Shown: positions 8,634-17,234 of the stretch, in pieces
How the letters are laid out: each line of letters opens with the position of its first letter
How positions within the stretch are numbered: the stretch's first letter is position 1
Source: an uncultured Nonlabens sp.
GTDB taxonomy: Bacteria; Bacteroidota; Bacteroidia; Flavobacteriales; Flavobacteriaceae
Length of the DNA stretch: 64,000 bases
Assembly (NCBI RefSeq): GCF_947495285.1
Contig: NZ_CANLXZ010000011.1
Coordinates: 1 to 64,000, forward strand
Reading direction: 5' to 3'
The notes under the pieces: generated by a model
Database searches by the model: none
Seen by the model: the letters and a program-made list of their open reading frames with translations, nothing else
Told to the model about the DNA's origin: nothing
Made by a program: the position numbers and the translations under genes

Positions 8634-11099
8634 ATGGAAGAAGAAAATGATGTTAATAGCTTAGCGGGCATATTTGACGTGAGACAGTTTTTGTTTAAAC
8701 TGTTGCGTTTATGGTGGTTGTTATTACTTTGCCTAGGTATAGGTACAGGTTATGCTTATTATAAGAACCAGTTTATCCAGACTTATTATGACATGGATTC
8801 CTTAATTAGTATAAAGGATAATTCTAATCCTTTATTTACGAGTAATACCAGTCTTACTTTTAACTGGGGTGGTACAACAGATAAGGTAACTACAGCGATT
8901 ACTCAGTTTAAATCACGTTCTCATGCAGAAAAAGTGGTGGACGAACTGCAGTTTTATATAAATTACATAAAAGAAGGGGAATATTATAATGTAGACGCTT
9001 ATAAGCAAACTCCTTTCTTTATTTATGCGGTAGAGGATGCTTTACAAATAAGAGGGAATTCCATTCGTATTAATGTGTTAAACGATAAAGAATTTGAATT
9101 AACCGCAAATTTTAATTCTAATAGTGCTGGCGCCTTTAATTATTTCACTAAACAAACTGGTAATGTAACTACTCCACAGGGAGAATGGAAACAGAAATTT
9201 GAATTTGGTAAACCTATAGACTTACCTTTTTTACATGTGACTATAGAAAAGACGAGTAGTAAAACTCAAAAAGGGACATGGTTATTTAATTTTGGTGATT
9301 ACTGGGGTACGGTAAGTCGTTATAAAAATATTTCTATTCTTCAAAAACCTACTGGTTCTTCTATCGTACAACTTTCTTTAAGAGGTTCTAATAAAGAGAG
9401 ATTAGTAGATTATATCAATTCTAGTTCTATTGTCCTAGAAAAAGGCGAACTAGAACGTAAGAATAAATTTGCTGTAAGTACTATTAAATACATAGATAGT
9501 AGTCTTATCGCACAGGCCGAGGCGATTAAAGAGTCTGAAAATGAATTAGAAGATTTTCAATCTAAGAGTCAGCTAGTAGACGCAACTGTTCAAAATAGTG
9601 ATTTTAACACAAAGCTTACTGATTTTGAATTTCAACGCAGTAACCTTCAAAATAAACTGGACTACTATAATAACCTACGTAACTACTTAAGAGATAAAAC
9701 AGATTATACGGCCATACAGGCGCCTACAGTAGTGGGTATTACAGAAGGTAGTGTCGTAGAAAGTGTGGCTAGATTGATACAATTATCTGAAGAACGTAAA
9801 CGCAGGCAGTTTGCCATGAGAGAAGATGCGCCTATTTTTAAGGAAATAGATCGTGATATAAATGCTATTAAAGATGTTATTTTTGAAAATATTTCTAGTT
9901 CAAAACTTCAGCTTAATGTTGAGTTAAAACAACTCAATTCTGAAATTTATAAAATAGAAGCTCAGATTAAAACCTTACCTAGAGAACAACAAGAATTTCT
10001 TAAAATACAACGTAAGTTTGATTTAAGGCAAAACGCTTATAATATTTTTCTAGCTAGAAGAGCAGAGGCAGAGTTAGTAAAAGCAGCAAACGTATCTGAT
10101 ATTTATGTCATAGATGCAGCAAAAAATATAGGTAGAGGTGGACAGCGCAAGGACTCTAACATAAATTATTTAATCGCTTTATTAATGGCATTTGCAGTTC
10201 CTATATCAGTTGCCTTTGTGCTTACTGTTTTAGATAATTATGTGCATAGTCCTAAAGATCTTGAAAAACTAAGCCCTGTTTCTGTATTAGGTGTTGTGGG
10301 TAAAATGGATCATCCTACTAATTTAATAGTACGAGATAAACCTAAATCTACGATAGCAGAATCTTTTAGAGGTATACGTTCTAGTTTACATTTTATATAT
10401 GATCAAGAATCGCAACACGATTCCCGTACGATTATGGTAACTAGTAGTGTGAGTGGAGAAGGAAAAACATTTACTAGTATCAATCTTGCTACGGTCTTTG
10501 CCTTAAGTGGTAAACGTACACTGCTAGTAGGATTAGATTTAAGAAAGCCTAAGATATTTGATGATTTTGAGATCGATAACGATCTAGGAGTTTCTAACTA
10601 TTTAGTAAACGATTGTTCTTTAAATGATATTATTAGATCTGCAGGAGTAGAAAATCTAGATATAGCACTTTCTGGTCCAGTACCTCCTAACCCTAGTGAA
10701 CTTATTATGTCTAAGCGTGCTGGAGAGATGATAGAAGAGTTTAAAAAGAATTACGATTACATCATTCTAGATACACCACCATTAGGTCTAGTGGCAGATG
10801 CTCTAGAAATAGCAAAGCATGCAGATGCTAGTCTCTATATGGTACGTCAGGGCTATACTAAAAGAGGGATGCTAGATGTGGTAAATGAAAAGTATAAAAG
10901 AGATGAAATAAAAAACTTGAGTTTTATATTTAATCACTTCAGTGATAAAGGAACATACGGCTACGGCTACGGTTATGGCTATGGCTATGGCTACGGTTAT
11001 GGAGCTTACGGTAATGGTTATCATGAAAATGATGTGAAAGATGGTTTTTTAACTAAAATTAAAAGAGCTATACAATCTAAATTTAATTCTAAAGCCTAA
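8634..11099 (+). CDS. wzc: Polysaccharide co-polymerase with BY-kinase domain (Wzc-like)
   Basis: An 821-residue inner-membrane protein. A Wzz-type N-terminal helix (about residues 21-44) and periplasmic region with coiled coils (about 270-460) are followed by a GNVR-like segment, a second helix (about 510-535), and a cytoplasmic bacterial tyrosine-kinase domain. The kinase has Walker A SGEGKT (K611), Walker A' LLVGLDLRKP (Gly633 where the first Asp is usual, Asp635 kept), and Walker B YIILDTPP (Asp713). The C-terminal tail carries an unusually regular Tyr-Gly cluster (residues about 775-796, ten Tyr), the presumed autophosphorylation site. It should control chain length and export together with the upstream OPX protein. 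Confidence 0.94.
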   Translation: MEEENDVNSLAGIFDVRQFLFKLLRLWWLLLLCLGIGTGYAYYKNQFIQTYYDMDSLISIKDNSNPLFTSNTSLTFNWGGTTDKVTTAITQFKSRSHAEKVVDELQFYINYIKEGEYYNVDAYKQTPFFIYAVEDALQIRGNSIRINVLNDKEFELTANFNSNSAGAFNYFTKQTGNVTTPQGEWKQKFEFGKPIDLPFLHVTIEKTSSKTQKGTWLFNFGDYWGTVSRYKNISILQKPTGSSIVQLSLRGSNKERLVDYINSSSIVLEKGELERKNKFAVSTIKYIDSSLIAQAEAIKESENELEDFQSKSQLVDATVQNSDFNTKLTDFEFQRSNLQNKLDYYNNLRNYLRDKTDYTAIQAPTVVGITEGSVVESVARLIQLSEERKRRQFAMREDAPIFKEIDRDINAIKDVIFENISSSKLQLNVELKQLNSEIYKIEAQIKTLPREQQEFLKIQRKFDLRQNAYNIFLARRAEAELVKAANVSDIYVIDAAKNIGRGGQRKDSNINYLIALLMAFAVPISVAFVLTVLDNYVHSPKDLEKLSPVSVLGVVGKMDHPTNLIVRDKPKSTIAESFRGIRSSLHFIYDQESQHDSRTIMVTSSVSGEGKTFTSINLATVFALSGKRTLLVGLDLRKPKIFDDFEIDNDLGVSNYLVNDCSLNDIIRSAGVENLDIALSGPVPPNPSELIMSKRAGEMIEEFKKNYDYIILDTPPLGLVADALEIAKHADASLYMVRQGYTKRGMLDVVNEKYKRDEIKNLSFIFNHFSDKGTYGYGYGYGYGYGYGYGAYGNGYHENDVKDGFLTKIKRAIQSKFNSKA
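10956..11021 (+). repeat. Tyr-Gly coding repeat in kinase tail
   Basis: Eight uninterrupted Tyr-Gly pairs followed by two more Tyr within four to five residues. TAC/TAT and GGC/GGT codons are mixed, so the protein repeat is better conserved than the DNA repeat. Confidence 0.9.
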
Positions 11100-11102
11100 T
11101 TT

Positions 11103-11960
11103 ATGTCAGATAACGATTGGCTTTATGAAATTAAGCCCAAAGGAAAATTAATAGACCTCAATCTTAAGGAGATATGGCGTTATAGAGATCTTCTTGTGCT
11201 ATTTGTAAAACGTGATATTGTCACTGTTTATAAACAAACCGTTTTGGGACCTTTATGGTTTTTGATACAGCCATTGTTTACTAGCGTGGTTTTTACACTG
11301 GTTTTCAATACATTTGCCGATATTAAGACAGATGGAGTACCTCCATTTCTATTTAATCTAGCTGGTATCACCTTGTGGAATTATTTTAAAGAATGTTTAA
11401 CCTCTTCTAGTTCTACATTTACCGCAAATGCCAGTTTATTTGGTAAAGTGTATTTTCCTAGATTTATAGTACCAGCTTCTAAGGTACTATCAGGATTATT
11501 TAAGTATGGGATACAATTATTTATATTTACTATCTTTTACCTGTATTTCATTTTTGTAAAAGACGTCAGTATAGCACCGTCTATATATGTTTGGATATTT
11601 CCATTAACTATACTTAATATGGCTTTGCTAGGACTAGGTCTAGGTATGATTTTAAGTTCTATGACTACCAAATATCGAGACCTGACTATATTAGTTTCCT
11701 TTGGTATCAACTTATTAATGTATTTAAGTGCTGTCATGTATCCATTGAGTGAGGCAAAAATTAAGAGCCCAGATTGGGCATGGATTATAGAAACAAATCC
11801 GCTAGCGCAGGTGATAGAATTATATAGAAACTTATTGTTAGGTACTGGTGATATTTCTTTCACAGGTTTAGGAATCAGTTCTTCCATTGCTATTATTGCT
11901 TTTTTAATAGGACTTGTTATTTTTAATAGAACTGAAAAAACTTTTATCGACACCGTATAA
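11103..11960 (+). CDS. wzm: ABC-2 type polysaccharide export permease (Wzm/TagG-like)
   Basis: A 285-residue inner-membrane protein with about six hydrophobic helices and the family features DLLVLFVKRDIVTVYKQTVLGPLWFLIQP near the N-terminus and NPLAQVIELYRNLLLG before the last helix. It is the membrane half of the ABC exporter for lipid-linked polysaccharide; the ATPase is encoded two genes downstream. Its stop overlaps the start of the pyruvyl transferase gene (TAATG), which separates it from its ATPase partner. Confidence 0.93.
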   Translation: MSDNDWLYEIKPKGKLIDLNLKEIWRYRDLLVLFVKRDIVTVYKQTVLGPLWFLIQPLFTSVVFTLVFNTFADIKTDGVPPFLFNLAGITLWNYFKECLTSSSSTFTANASLFGKVYFPRFIVPASKVLSGLFKYGIQLFIFTIFYLYFIFVKDVSIAPSIYVWIFPLTILNMALLGLGLGMILSSMTTKYRDLTILVSFGINLLMYLSAVMYPLSEAKIKSPDWAWIIETNPLAQVIELYRNLLLGTGDISFTGLGISSSIAIIAFLIGLVIFNRTEKTFIDTV

Positions 11961-12787
11961 TGGCAGCAGTAAGACTATACTGGTGGAGCGAGATCTTTAT
12001 CCAGAAAAAACAGAAAGAAAACTATGGCGATCTATTAGGTAAATATCTAGTGGAAAAAATTTCTGGTAAAAAAGTGACTTGGGTACGTGCTCAAAAATTT
12101 AATATTAGAAATCTATACAGTCCTTTATACGTCACTATAGGCAGCGTGCTTGCTCATATTAATAAATACTGTACTGTATGGGGCAGCGGTATTAACCATA
12201 AAGATGAATCTATAGCTAGTGCTAGATTTTTGTCTGTAAGAGGTCCGCTTTCGCGAAAGCGAATTCTAGAACTAGGTTATGAGTGTCCAATGGTTTATGG
12301 AGATCCGGCACTATTATTACCGTTATATTATAAGCCTAAAGTAGTAAAAAAACACGCATTAGGGATTATACCACATATCACTGACTTAGAAATAGCAAAG
12401 AAACTTTATGGACATCGTAATGGTGTCAAAATTATAGATTTCAATACCAATGATATAGAAGAAACAACTAGTGAAATACTAAGTTGTGAGCAAATTTTAT
12501 CTTCTTCATTACATGGTGTTATCGTTGCGCATGCTTATCAAATACCGGCTGTACAGGTTAAGTTTTCAGATCATATTTTTGGAGATGGAGTGAAGTATCA
12601 CGATTATTTATTGTCTGTAGGTTTAAACACTTATCTGCCAGAATTTATAGAGAATGAGGAGGATATAGATAAAGCAGTGACCGTCATTAATAATCACGAG
12701 AGTTCCTTACCGTCTCAACAGGTAATTCATAAATTACAGAAAGGCTTACTAGCCGTGTGTCCTTTTAAAACTACGATAGATGAGTGA
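11960..12787 (+). CDS. Polysaccharide pyruvyl transferase family protein (copy 1)
   Basis: A 275-residue protein of the PS_pyruv_trans family: NYGDLLGKYLVEKISG near the N-terminus, the middle block FLSVRGPLSRKRILELGY...YGDPALLLP, and the C-terminal SSSLHGVIVAHAYQIPAVQVKF. Family members add a pyruvate ketal to sugars using phosphoenolpyruvate; the sugar here is unknown. It lies between the export permease and ATPase and is paralogous to the gene at 16355. Codons for LSRKR contain an exact copy of the abundant palindrome (12246-12261). Confidence 0.85.
   Translation: MAAVRLYWWSEIFIQKKQKENYGDLLGKYLVEKISGKKVTWVRAQKFNIRNLYSPLYVTIGSVLAHINKYCTVWGSGINHKDESIASARFLSVRGPLSRKRILELGYECPMVYGDPALLLPLYYKPKVVKKHALGIIPHITDLEIAKKLYGHRNGVKIIDFNTNDIEETTSEILSCEQILSSSLHGVIVAHAYQIPAVQVKFSDHIFGDGVKYHDYLLSVGLNTYLPEFIENEEDIDKAVTVINNHESSLPSQQVIHKLQKGLLAVCPFKTTIDE
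12246..12261. repeat. Abundant palindrome inside pyruvyl transferase gene
   Basis: Exact CGCTTTCGCGAAAGCG, read in frame as LSRKR. Confidence 0.95.
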
Positions 12788-14087
12788 TGATGTTATTTTA
12801 AAAGCTGTAAATGTTTCTAAACAATATCGTTTAGGAACCGTAGGTACTGGTACCTTAAGCCATGATTTAAATAGATTTTGGGCTAGGATAAGAGGTAAAG
12901 AAGATCCTTACCTCAAGATAGGAGCTGTAAATGATCGCAGTGCTGCGGCTAGTAGCGATTACGTATGGGCTATAAAAGATATCAACTTTGAGGTAAAACG
13001 TGGAGAAATACTAGGTATTATAGGTAAAAACGGAGCTGGTAAATCTACTTTATTAAAGATACTTTCTAGAGTAACTAGCCCGACAACAGGTTCCATAAAA
13101 ACTAAAGGACGTATCGCGAGTTTACTAGAAGTAGGTACTGGTATGCATCCAGAACTTACAGGTAGAGAAAATGTATATCTCAATGGTGCTATTTTAGGAA
13201 TGACTAAAGCCGAGATAGCAAGTAAGATAGATGAGATAGTTGAGTTCTCTGGTTGCCAGATGTACATCGATACACCTGTAAAGCGTTATTCTAGTGGTAT
13301 GCGCGTGCGATTAGGGTTTGCGGTAGCTGCATTTCTCGAGCCAGATATTCTAGTGGTAGATGAGGTGCTGGCCGTAGGAGATGCAGAGTTTCAGAAAAAA
13401 GCCATAGGTAAAATGCAGGATATTTCTAATACTGGCGGTAGGACGGTATTATTTGTGAGTCATGATATGAAAGCCATGGAGAAATTAACAAGTAGATGTG
13501 TGTTGTTAGAAAATGGAATGGTAAAATCTATAGGTCCTACTAATGAAACCATAAATTTATATCTCAAAAACAGTCTTTCAGGGACAAACTTCATTAAGTA
13601 TACAGAGAATTCTGGAAATGAGTTTGCTACTATAATGGAGGCCAAAATTATGAATAACCAAAATGAAATAGTTAATAATTTTGAAGTAAGTGAGAACATA
13701 AAAATAGAATTAAAATATATTGATTCAGGATCATTTAGTTCACGTGTAACAGGAATTATTCATATTTTAAATGAAAGAAGCGAAACCATTTTTGCAAGTA
13801 ATGATTTTGAAAATGAAAATTGGGGAAAAACTAAGTCTAGAAAAGCTACTTTTATTAGTACTTGTACCATTCCGTCTTACCTTTTAAAAGAAGGTTCATA
13901 TACAGTTTTAATAGCTTTAGGTAGCTATAATCCTAATTTAGTACATTTTATCGATAAGGAATCCCTTTCTTTTAGGGTGATAAATAGTCCAGATGTAGTA
14001 AAAGGTAATTATAACCTAACTAATAGTTGGCCAGGAATTGTTAGACCCAAGTTAGATTGGAACATCGTAGAAGTTGTAAATGGTTAA
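12780..14087 (+). CDS. wzt: ABC transporter ATPase for polysaccharide export (Wzt-like, with C-terminal domain)
   Basis: A 435-residue protein. The ABC ATPase domain (about 1-250) has Walker A GKNGAGKST (82-90), signature YSSGM (170-174) and Walker B DILVVDEVLA (189-198), all characteristic of the TagH/Wzt polysaccharide-export group. Residues about 270-435 form a separate beta-rich domain like the carbohydrate-binding Wzt C-terminal domain, which in known O-antigen exporters recognises a terminal modification of the chain. It pairs with the permease at 11103. The start ATG overlaps the previous gene by 8 nt. Confidence 0.93.
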   Translation: MSDDVILKAVNVSKQYRLGTVGTGTLSHDLNRFWARIRGKEDPYLKIGAVNDRSAAASSDYVWAIKDINFEVKRGEILGIIGKNGAGKSTLLKILSRVTSPTTGSIKTKGRIASLLEVGTGMHPELTGRENVYLNGAILGMTKAEIASKIDEIVEFSGCQMYIDTPVKRYSSGMRVRLGFAVAAFLEPDILVVDEVLAVGDAEFQKKAIGKMQDISNTGGRTVLFVSHDMKAMEKLTSRCVLLENGMVKSIGPTNETINLYLKNSLSGTNFIKYTENSGNEFATIMEAKIMNNQNEIVNNFEVSENIKIELKYIDSGSFSSRVTGIIHILNERSETIFASNDFENENWGKTKSRKATFISTCTIPSYLLKEGSYTVLIALGSYNPNLVHFIDKESLSFRVINSPDVVKGNYNLTNSWPGIVRPKLDWNIVEVVNG

Positions 14088-14090
14088 TAC

Positions 14091-14714
14091 ATGAGTTTAA
14101 AAAAAAATATAAAGTTTATATTAATCAAGTTAGGTTTGTATAAACCAAAACTTATTTCACCACCTTTTTTTACCAAAGATTATTTTAAAAATTCTTCGTA
14201 CGTAATAGGCGATTATAGTTATGGTAAACCAAATATTCGTTTCCCTCATCCTGATTCTAATTTGAGAATAGGTAAGTTTTGTTCTATATCCTCTGGCGTT
14301 AATATTTTTTTAGGAGGTAACCATAGAGTAGATTGGGTAACTACATATCCTTTCAATGATATCTCATTTTTTTCAGAACATTGTAATAATTTGAAAGGCC
14401 ATCCTTCAACTAAGGGTGATGTAAATATAGGTAACGATGTTTGGATAGGATTTGGAGCAACTATTATGTCAGGTGTTACAATTGGTAATGGATCTGTGAT
14501 AGCTGCTAATTCATTGTTAACTAAGGATGTAGGTCCTTATCAAATATGGGGAGGTAATCCAGCAAGGTTAATAAAGAAACGATTTACAGATCGTGAAATT
14601 GAATGCTTAAATAAAATGGCATGGTGGGATTGGGACATAGATAAAGTTATTGCTTTAAGTCCTAAATTGTGTTCTGAGAATTTAAATCATTTTATTGAAA
14701 AAAATAATGAATAA
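14091..14714 (+). CDS. Hexapeptide-repeat acyltransferase (CatB/xenobiotic acyltransferase type)
   Basis: A 207-residue left-handed beta-helix acyltransferase with hexapeptide turns (IGNDVWIGFGATIMSGVTIGNGSVIAANSLLTKDV) and the loop GGNHRVDWVTTYPF, the usual catalytic-His loop of the CatB/VatD group. Within this locus it most likely O- or N-acetylates a sugar of the polysaccharide; antibiotic acetylation is much less likely by context. The 3' end overlaps the next gene by 8 nt. Confidence 0.88.
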   Translation: MSLKKNIKFILIKLGLYKPKLISPPFFTKDYFKNSSYVIGDYSYGKPNIRFPHPDSNLRIGKFCSISSGVNIFLGGNHRVDWVTTYPFNDISFFSEHCNNLKGHPSTKGDVNIGNDVWIGFGATIMSGVTIGNGSVIAANSLLTKDVGPYQIWGGNPARLIKKRFTDREIECLNKMAWWDWDIDKVIALSPKLCSENLNHFIEKNNE

Positions 14715-15519
14715 GAAAATTTTAAACATTGCTAAACTCATTAGGTTAGCTTTCATTAAACGAAATGCTTTGTCCACTTATAGATTTGGGGAAAAGGTAT
14801 TAAAGGATAAGTATTTTATCAATGGTGACATAAAAAATAAGGCACAAAAGGAATCAGTTGTAAAAAGAACAGATGTTATTAATTATTTACTAAATTTTTT
14901 TGACACACCAACCTATCTTGAAATTGGAGTTAGAAATCCAGATCATAATTACAATAAAGTAACTTGTAAACAAAAATATGGAGTGGATCCTGGCTTAGAA
15001 TTTGGATCTAATCCAGTTAAATTTAAAATGACAAGTGATGTTTTTTTTGAAAAACTATCTAGTGGCGATATTTTGGGTAAGGAAGTGAAATTTGATGTAA
15101 TTTTTATAGATGGACTTCATCTCGCTGATCAAGTAGAACGAGATATCAGTAATTCTTTAAAACACTTGTCAGAAAACGGATTTATAGTGTTGCATGACTG
15201 TAATCCACCTACTGAATTTCATGCGTCAGAAACATATGATTATATGTTATCACCTTCACAAGGAGCTTGGAATGGAACTACTTGGAAAGCTTTTGCGAAA
15301 TATAGAAAAGATTTAAATGTACATAGTTGTTGTATTGATACAGACTGGGGAATAGGGATTATAAGTAAAACTACTAAATTGGTAAACGTTTCAAAAGTTG
15401 TAAACCCTTATTTTGAATACTTTATTATGTCAGAAAATAGAAAAGAAACGCTTGGGCTTGTAGATTTTGAAACTTTTTGTAAAATGATAAATGAAAATAT
15501 ACACAAAGACATAAAGTGA
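14707..15519 (+). CDS. SAM-dependent methyltransferase (Methyltransf_24-like)
   Basis: A 270-residue protein with a class I methyltransferase core of the type found in glycan loci: YLEIGVRNPDHNYN (motif I variant), KYGVDPG (post-I Asp), FDVIFIDGLHLADQVERDISNSLKHLSENGFIVLHDCNPPTE (metal-site-like HDC, as in CmcI-type O-methyltransferases). It probably methylates a sugar hydroxyl of the glycan (inference). ATG 14707 is preferred over TTG 14695. Confidence 0.75.
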   Translation: MNKKILNIAKLIRLAFIKRNALSTYRFGEKVLKDKYFINGDIKNKAQKESVVKRTDVINYLLNFFDTPTYLEIGVRNPDHNYNKVTCKQKYGVDPGLEFGSNPVKFKMTSDVFFEKLSSGDILGKEVKFDVIFIDGLHLADQVERDISNSLKHLSENGFIVLHDCNPPTEFHASETYDYMLSPSQGAWNGTTWKAFAKYRKDLNVHSCCIDTDWGIGIISKTTKLVNVSKVVNPYFEYFIMSENRKETLGLVDFETFCKMINENIHKDIK

Positions 15520-16358
15520 AATTATCTATTATAATAGTCAACTTTAATACGCCTGAGTTAACAATTCAAGCCGTTAATTCATGTTATAAATTTATTAATA
15601 ATCAAGAGTTTGAGATAATAGTTGTTGATAACGGCAGTACAACAGGTAAAATCACAGAAGAGTTTAAGAATTTTCATAATTTAAAATTGATCGAATCTAC
15701 AGATAATATAGGATTTGGACGAGCAAATAATTTAGGTTTTGAAAATTCAATAGGTAAGTACGTTCTACTTCTTAATTCAGATGCGTATCTAATTGATGAG
15801 CAAAGTGTACGTCTAATGATAGATTACTTAAGTAAAAATGATAAGGTAGGAATAGTAGGCCCTAACTTTTTAAAAGCTGATGGTACTAAAAACTATGCAT
15901 ACGGTAACTTACTCAGTTTCCGTAAATATCTTAGCGATATGGGTGTTTTTCCGATTTCAAAAAATAATTATTCCAAATATAGTACTTATAAAGTTTGTGA
16001 TGTTGATTCACCGACTGAGGTAGATTACTTAGGTGCTGCAGGAATTATACTAAAAAGAGATGAAATTATAAAGAATGGATTATTTGATCCTAAATTCTTT
16101 CTTTATTTTGAAGATATGGAGCTAGGTTGGCGGTATAATAAGAATGGGTGTAAAAGTGTTTTATTGCCTGCAGCCCAAATTGTTCATCTAGGAGGTGAAT
16201 CTTCTGGGAATCTAAGTCTTTTTGTAAAAGGTAAAATTGAGGAGAGTAAGATTTATTTTTTAAAAAAGACTTTTGGATTGCCACTTTTCTATGTTTCACA
16301 GATAATAAAGATGGGTTATCTTCCTATCAAAAAAATCATTAAAAAAATCGTTAGATGA
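15516..16358 (+). CDS. Family 2 glycosyltransferase
   Basis: A 280-residue GT-A enzyme: SIIIVNFNTPELT at the N-terminus, VVDNGST, the DxD-equivalent LLLNSDAYL, and the acceptor-side block GAAGIILKRDEI...FFLYFEDMELGWRYNKNG, as in rhamnosyltransferases of the WbbL group. Translation starts at GTG 15516, whose GTGA overlaps the stop of the previous gene. The C-terminus is basic and hydrophobic, suggesting membrane association. Confidence 0.9.
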   Translation: MKLSIIIVNFNTPELTIQAVNSCYKFINNQEFEIIVVDNGSTTGKITEEFKNFHNLKLIESTDNIGFGRANNLGFENSIGKYVLLLNSDAYLIDEQSVRLMIDYLSKNDKVGIVGPNFLKADGTKNYAYGNLLSFRKYLSDMGVFPISKNNYSKYSTYKVCDVDSPTEVDYLGAAGIILKRDEIIKNGLFDPKFFLYFEDMELGWRYNKNGCKSVLLPAAQIVHLGGESSGNLSLFVKGKIEESKIYFLKKTFGLPLFYVSQIIKMGYLPIKKIIKKIVR

Positions 16359-17230
16359 ATTCATACTTCAAGAAGATTAAAAAACTCATTCAATTTACCT
16401 TTGGATCAAGACCATTAGTGTTTTGGTGGTCTATCAAATATAGGAATGGATTACCTAAAGAAAATTTTGGCGATATACTCACTCCATATTTGGTAAATAA
16501 AATATCAAAACAGGAGGTGTTGTTCTTTGAGTTGAAAAGTCAATTTGCCACTATTTTTAAACACTATCTTATGGTAGGAAGTATAATTACCTTTGCTACT
16601 AAAAAAAGTGTTATTTGGGGATCAGGTATTATTAGTAAATCTCAACCTATAAAAGAAGCCACATTCCTTGCTGTACGAGGACCTAGGACTCAAAAGAGGT
16701 TACGAGAATTAGGTTATCCAGTCCCTAATATTGTAGGAGACCCTGCGTTATTACTACCATTAATTTATAAACCAAAGAAGGAAGTGAAATATGAATTAGG
16801 GATCATACCACATTACGTAGATGAACAACTTGCAATTGAACTTAGAGGTAACGCAAGTAATACTACCATAATTTCATTACTTACAGATGAAATAGAACCT
16901 GTAATAAATAAACTCTTAGAATGTAAGGCAGTCATATCAACCTCGTTACATGGATTAATAATTGCACATGCATACGGTATACCGGCAAGATGGATTCAAT
17001 TATCTGAAAATTTAAGTGGTGATGGGACTAAGTTTTATGATTATCTAGAATCACTAGATATGGTTTCAGAAAAAATAGATTGTAGAGGTTTTACCTTAGA
17101 ATCATTGAGTCCTAACATAGATTTTCACTTACCTTGTCCCTCAAATGTGAGAAACCTTCAAGAAGGGTTATTATCTGTTTACCCACTTCAAATTAAGGAT
17201 GATAGATTATTATCAATCATTAATAGGTAA
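16355..17230 (+). CDS. Polysaccharide pyruvyl transferase family protein (copy 2)
   Basis: A 291-residue paralogue of the 11960 gene: ENFGDILTPYLVNKIS, FLAVRGPRTQKRLRELGY...VGDPALLLPLIYKPKK, STSLHGLIIAHAYGIPARWIQL. The two copies align without gaps across the central block. Two ketal-forming enzymes suggest two pyruvylation sites or acceptors. The start overlaps the previous stop as ATGA. Confidence 0.85.
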   Translation: MNSYFKKIKKLIQFTFGSRPLVFWWSIKYRNGLPKENFGDILTPYLVNKISKQEVLFFELKSQFATIFKHYLMVGSIITFATKKSVIWGSGIISKSQPIKEATFLAVRGPRTQKRLRELGYPVPNIVGDPALLLPLIYKPKKEVKYELGIIPHYVDEQLAIELRGNASNTTIISLLTDEIEPVINKLLECKAVISTSLHGLIIAHAYGIPARWIQLSENLSGDGTKFYDYLESLDMVSEKIDCRGFTLESLSPNIDFHLPCPSNVRNLQEGLLSVYPLQIKDDRLLSIINR

Positions 17231-17234
17231 TAAA

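Noticed and set aside
10956-11021. Phase-variable microsatellite in the kinase gene
   Set aside because: The DNA repeat unit of six bases is imperfect (mixed TAC/TAT and GGC/GGT), and loss or gain of whole units would keep the frame, so on/off switching is unlikely.
11537-11953. 138-codon minus-strand open frame opposite the ABC-2 permease gene
   Set aside because: It lies entirely within a well-supported gene on the other strand, has no recognisable domain and no promoter or ribosome site.
14091-14714. Chloramphenicol/streptogramin acetyltransferase for drug resistance
   Set aside because: The family match is real, but tight linkage with glycosyltransferases makes sugar acetylation far more likely.
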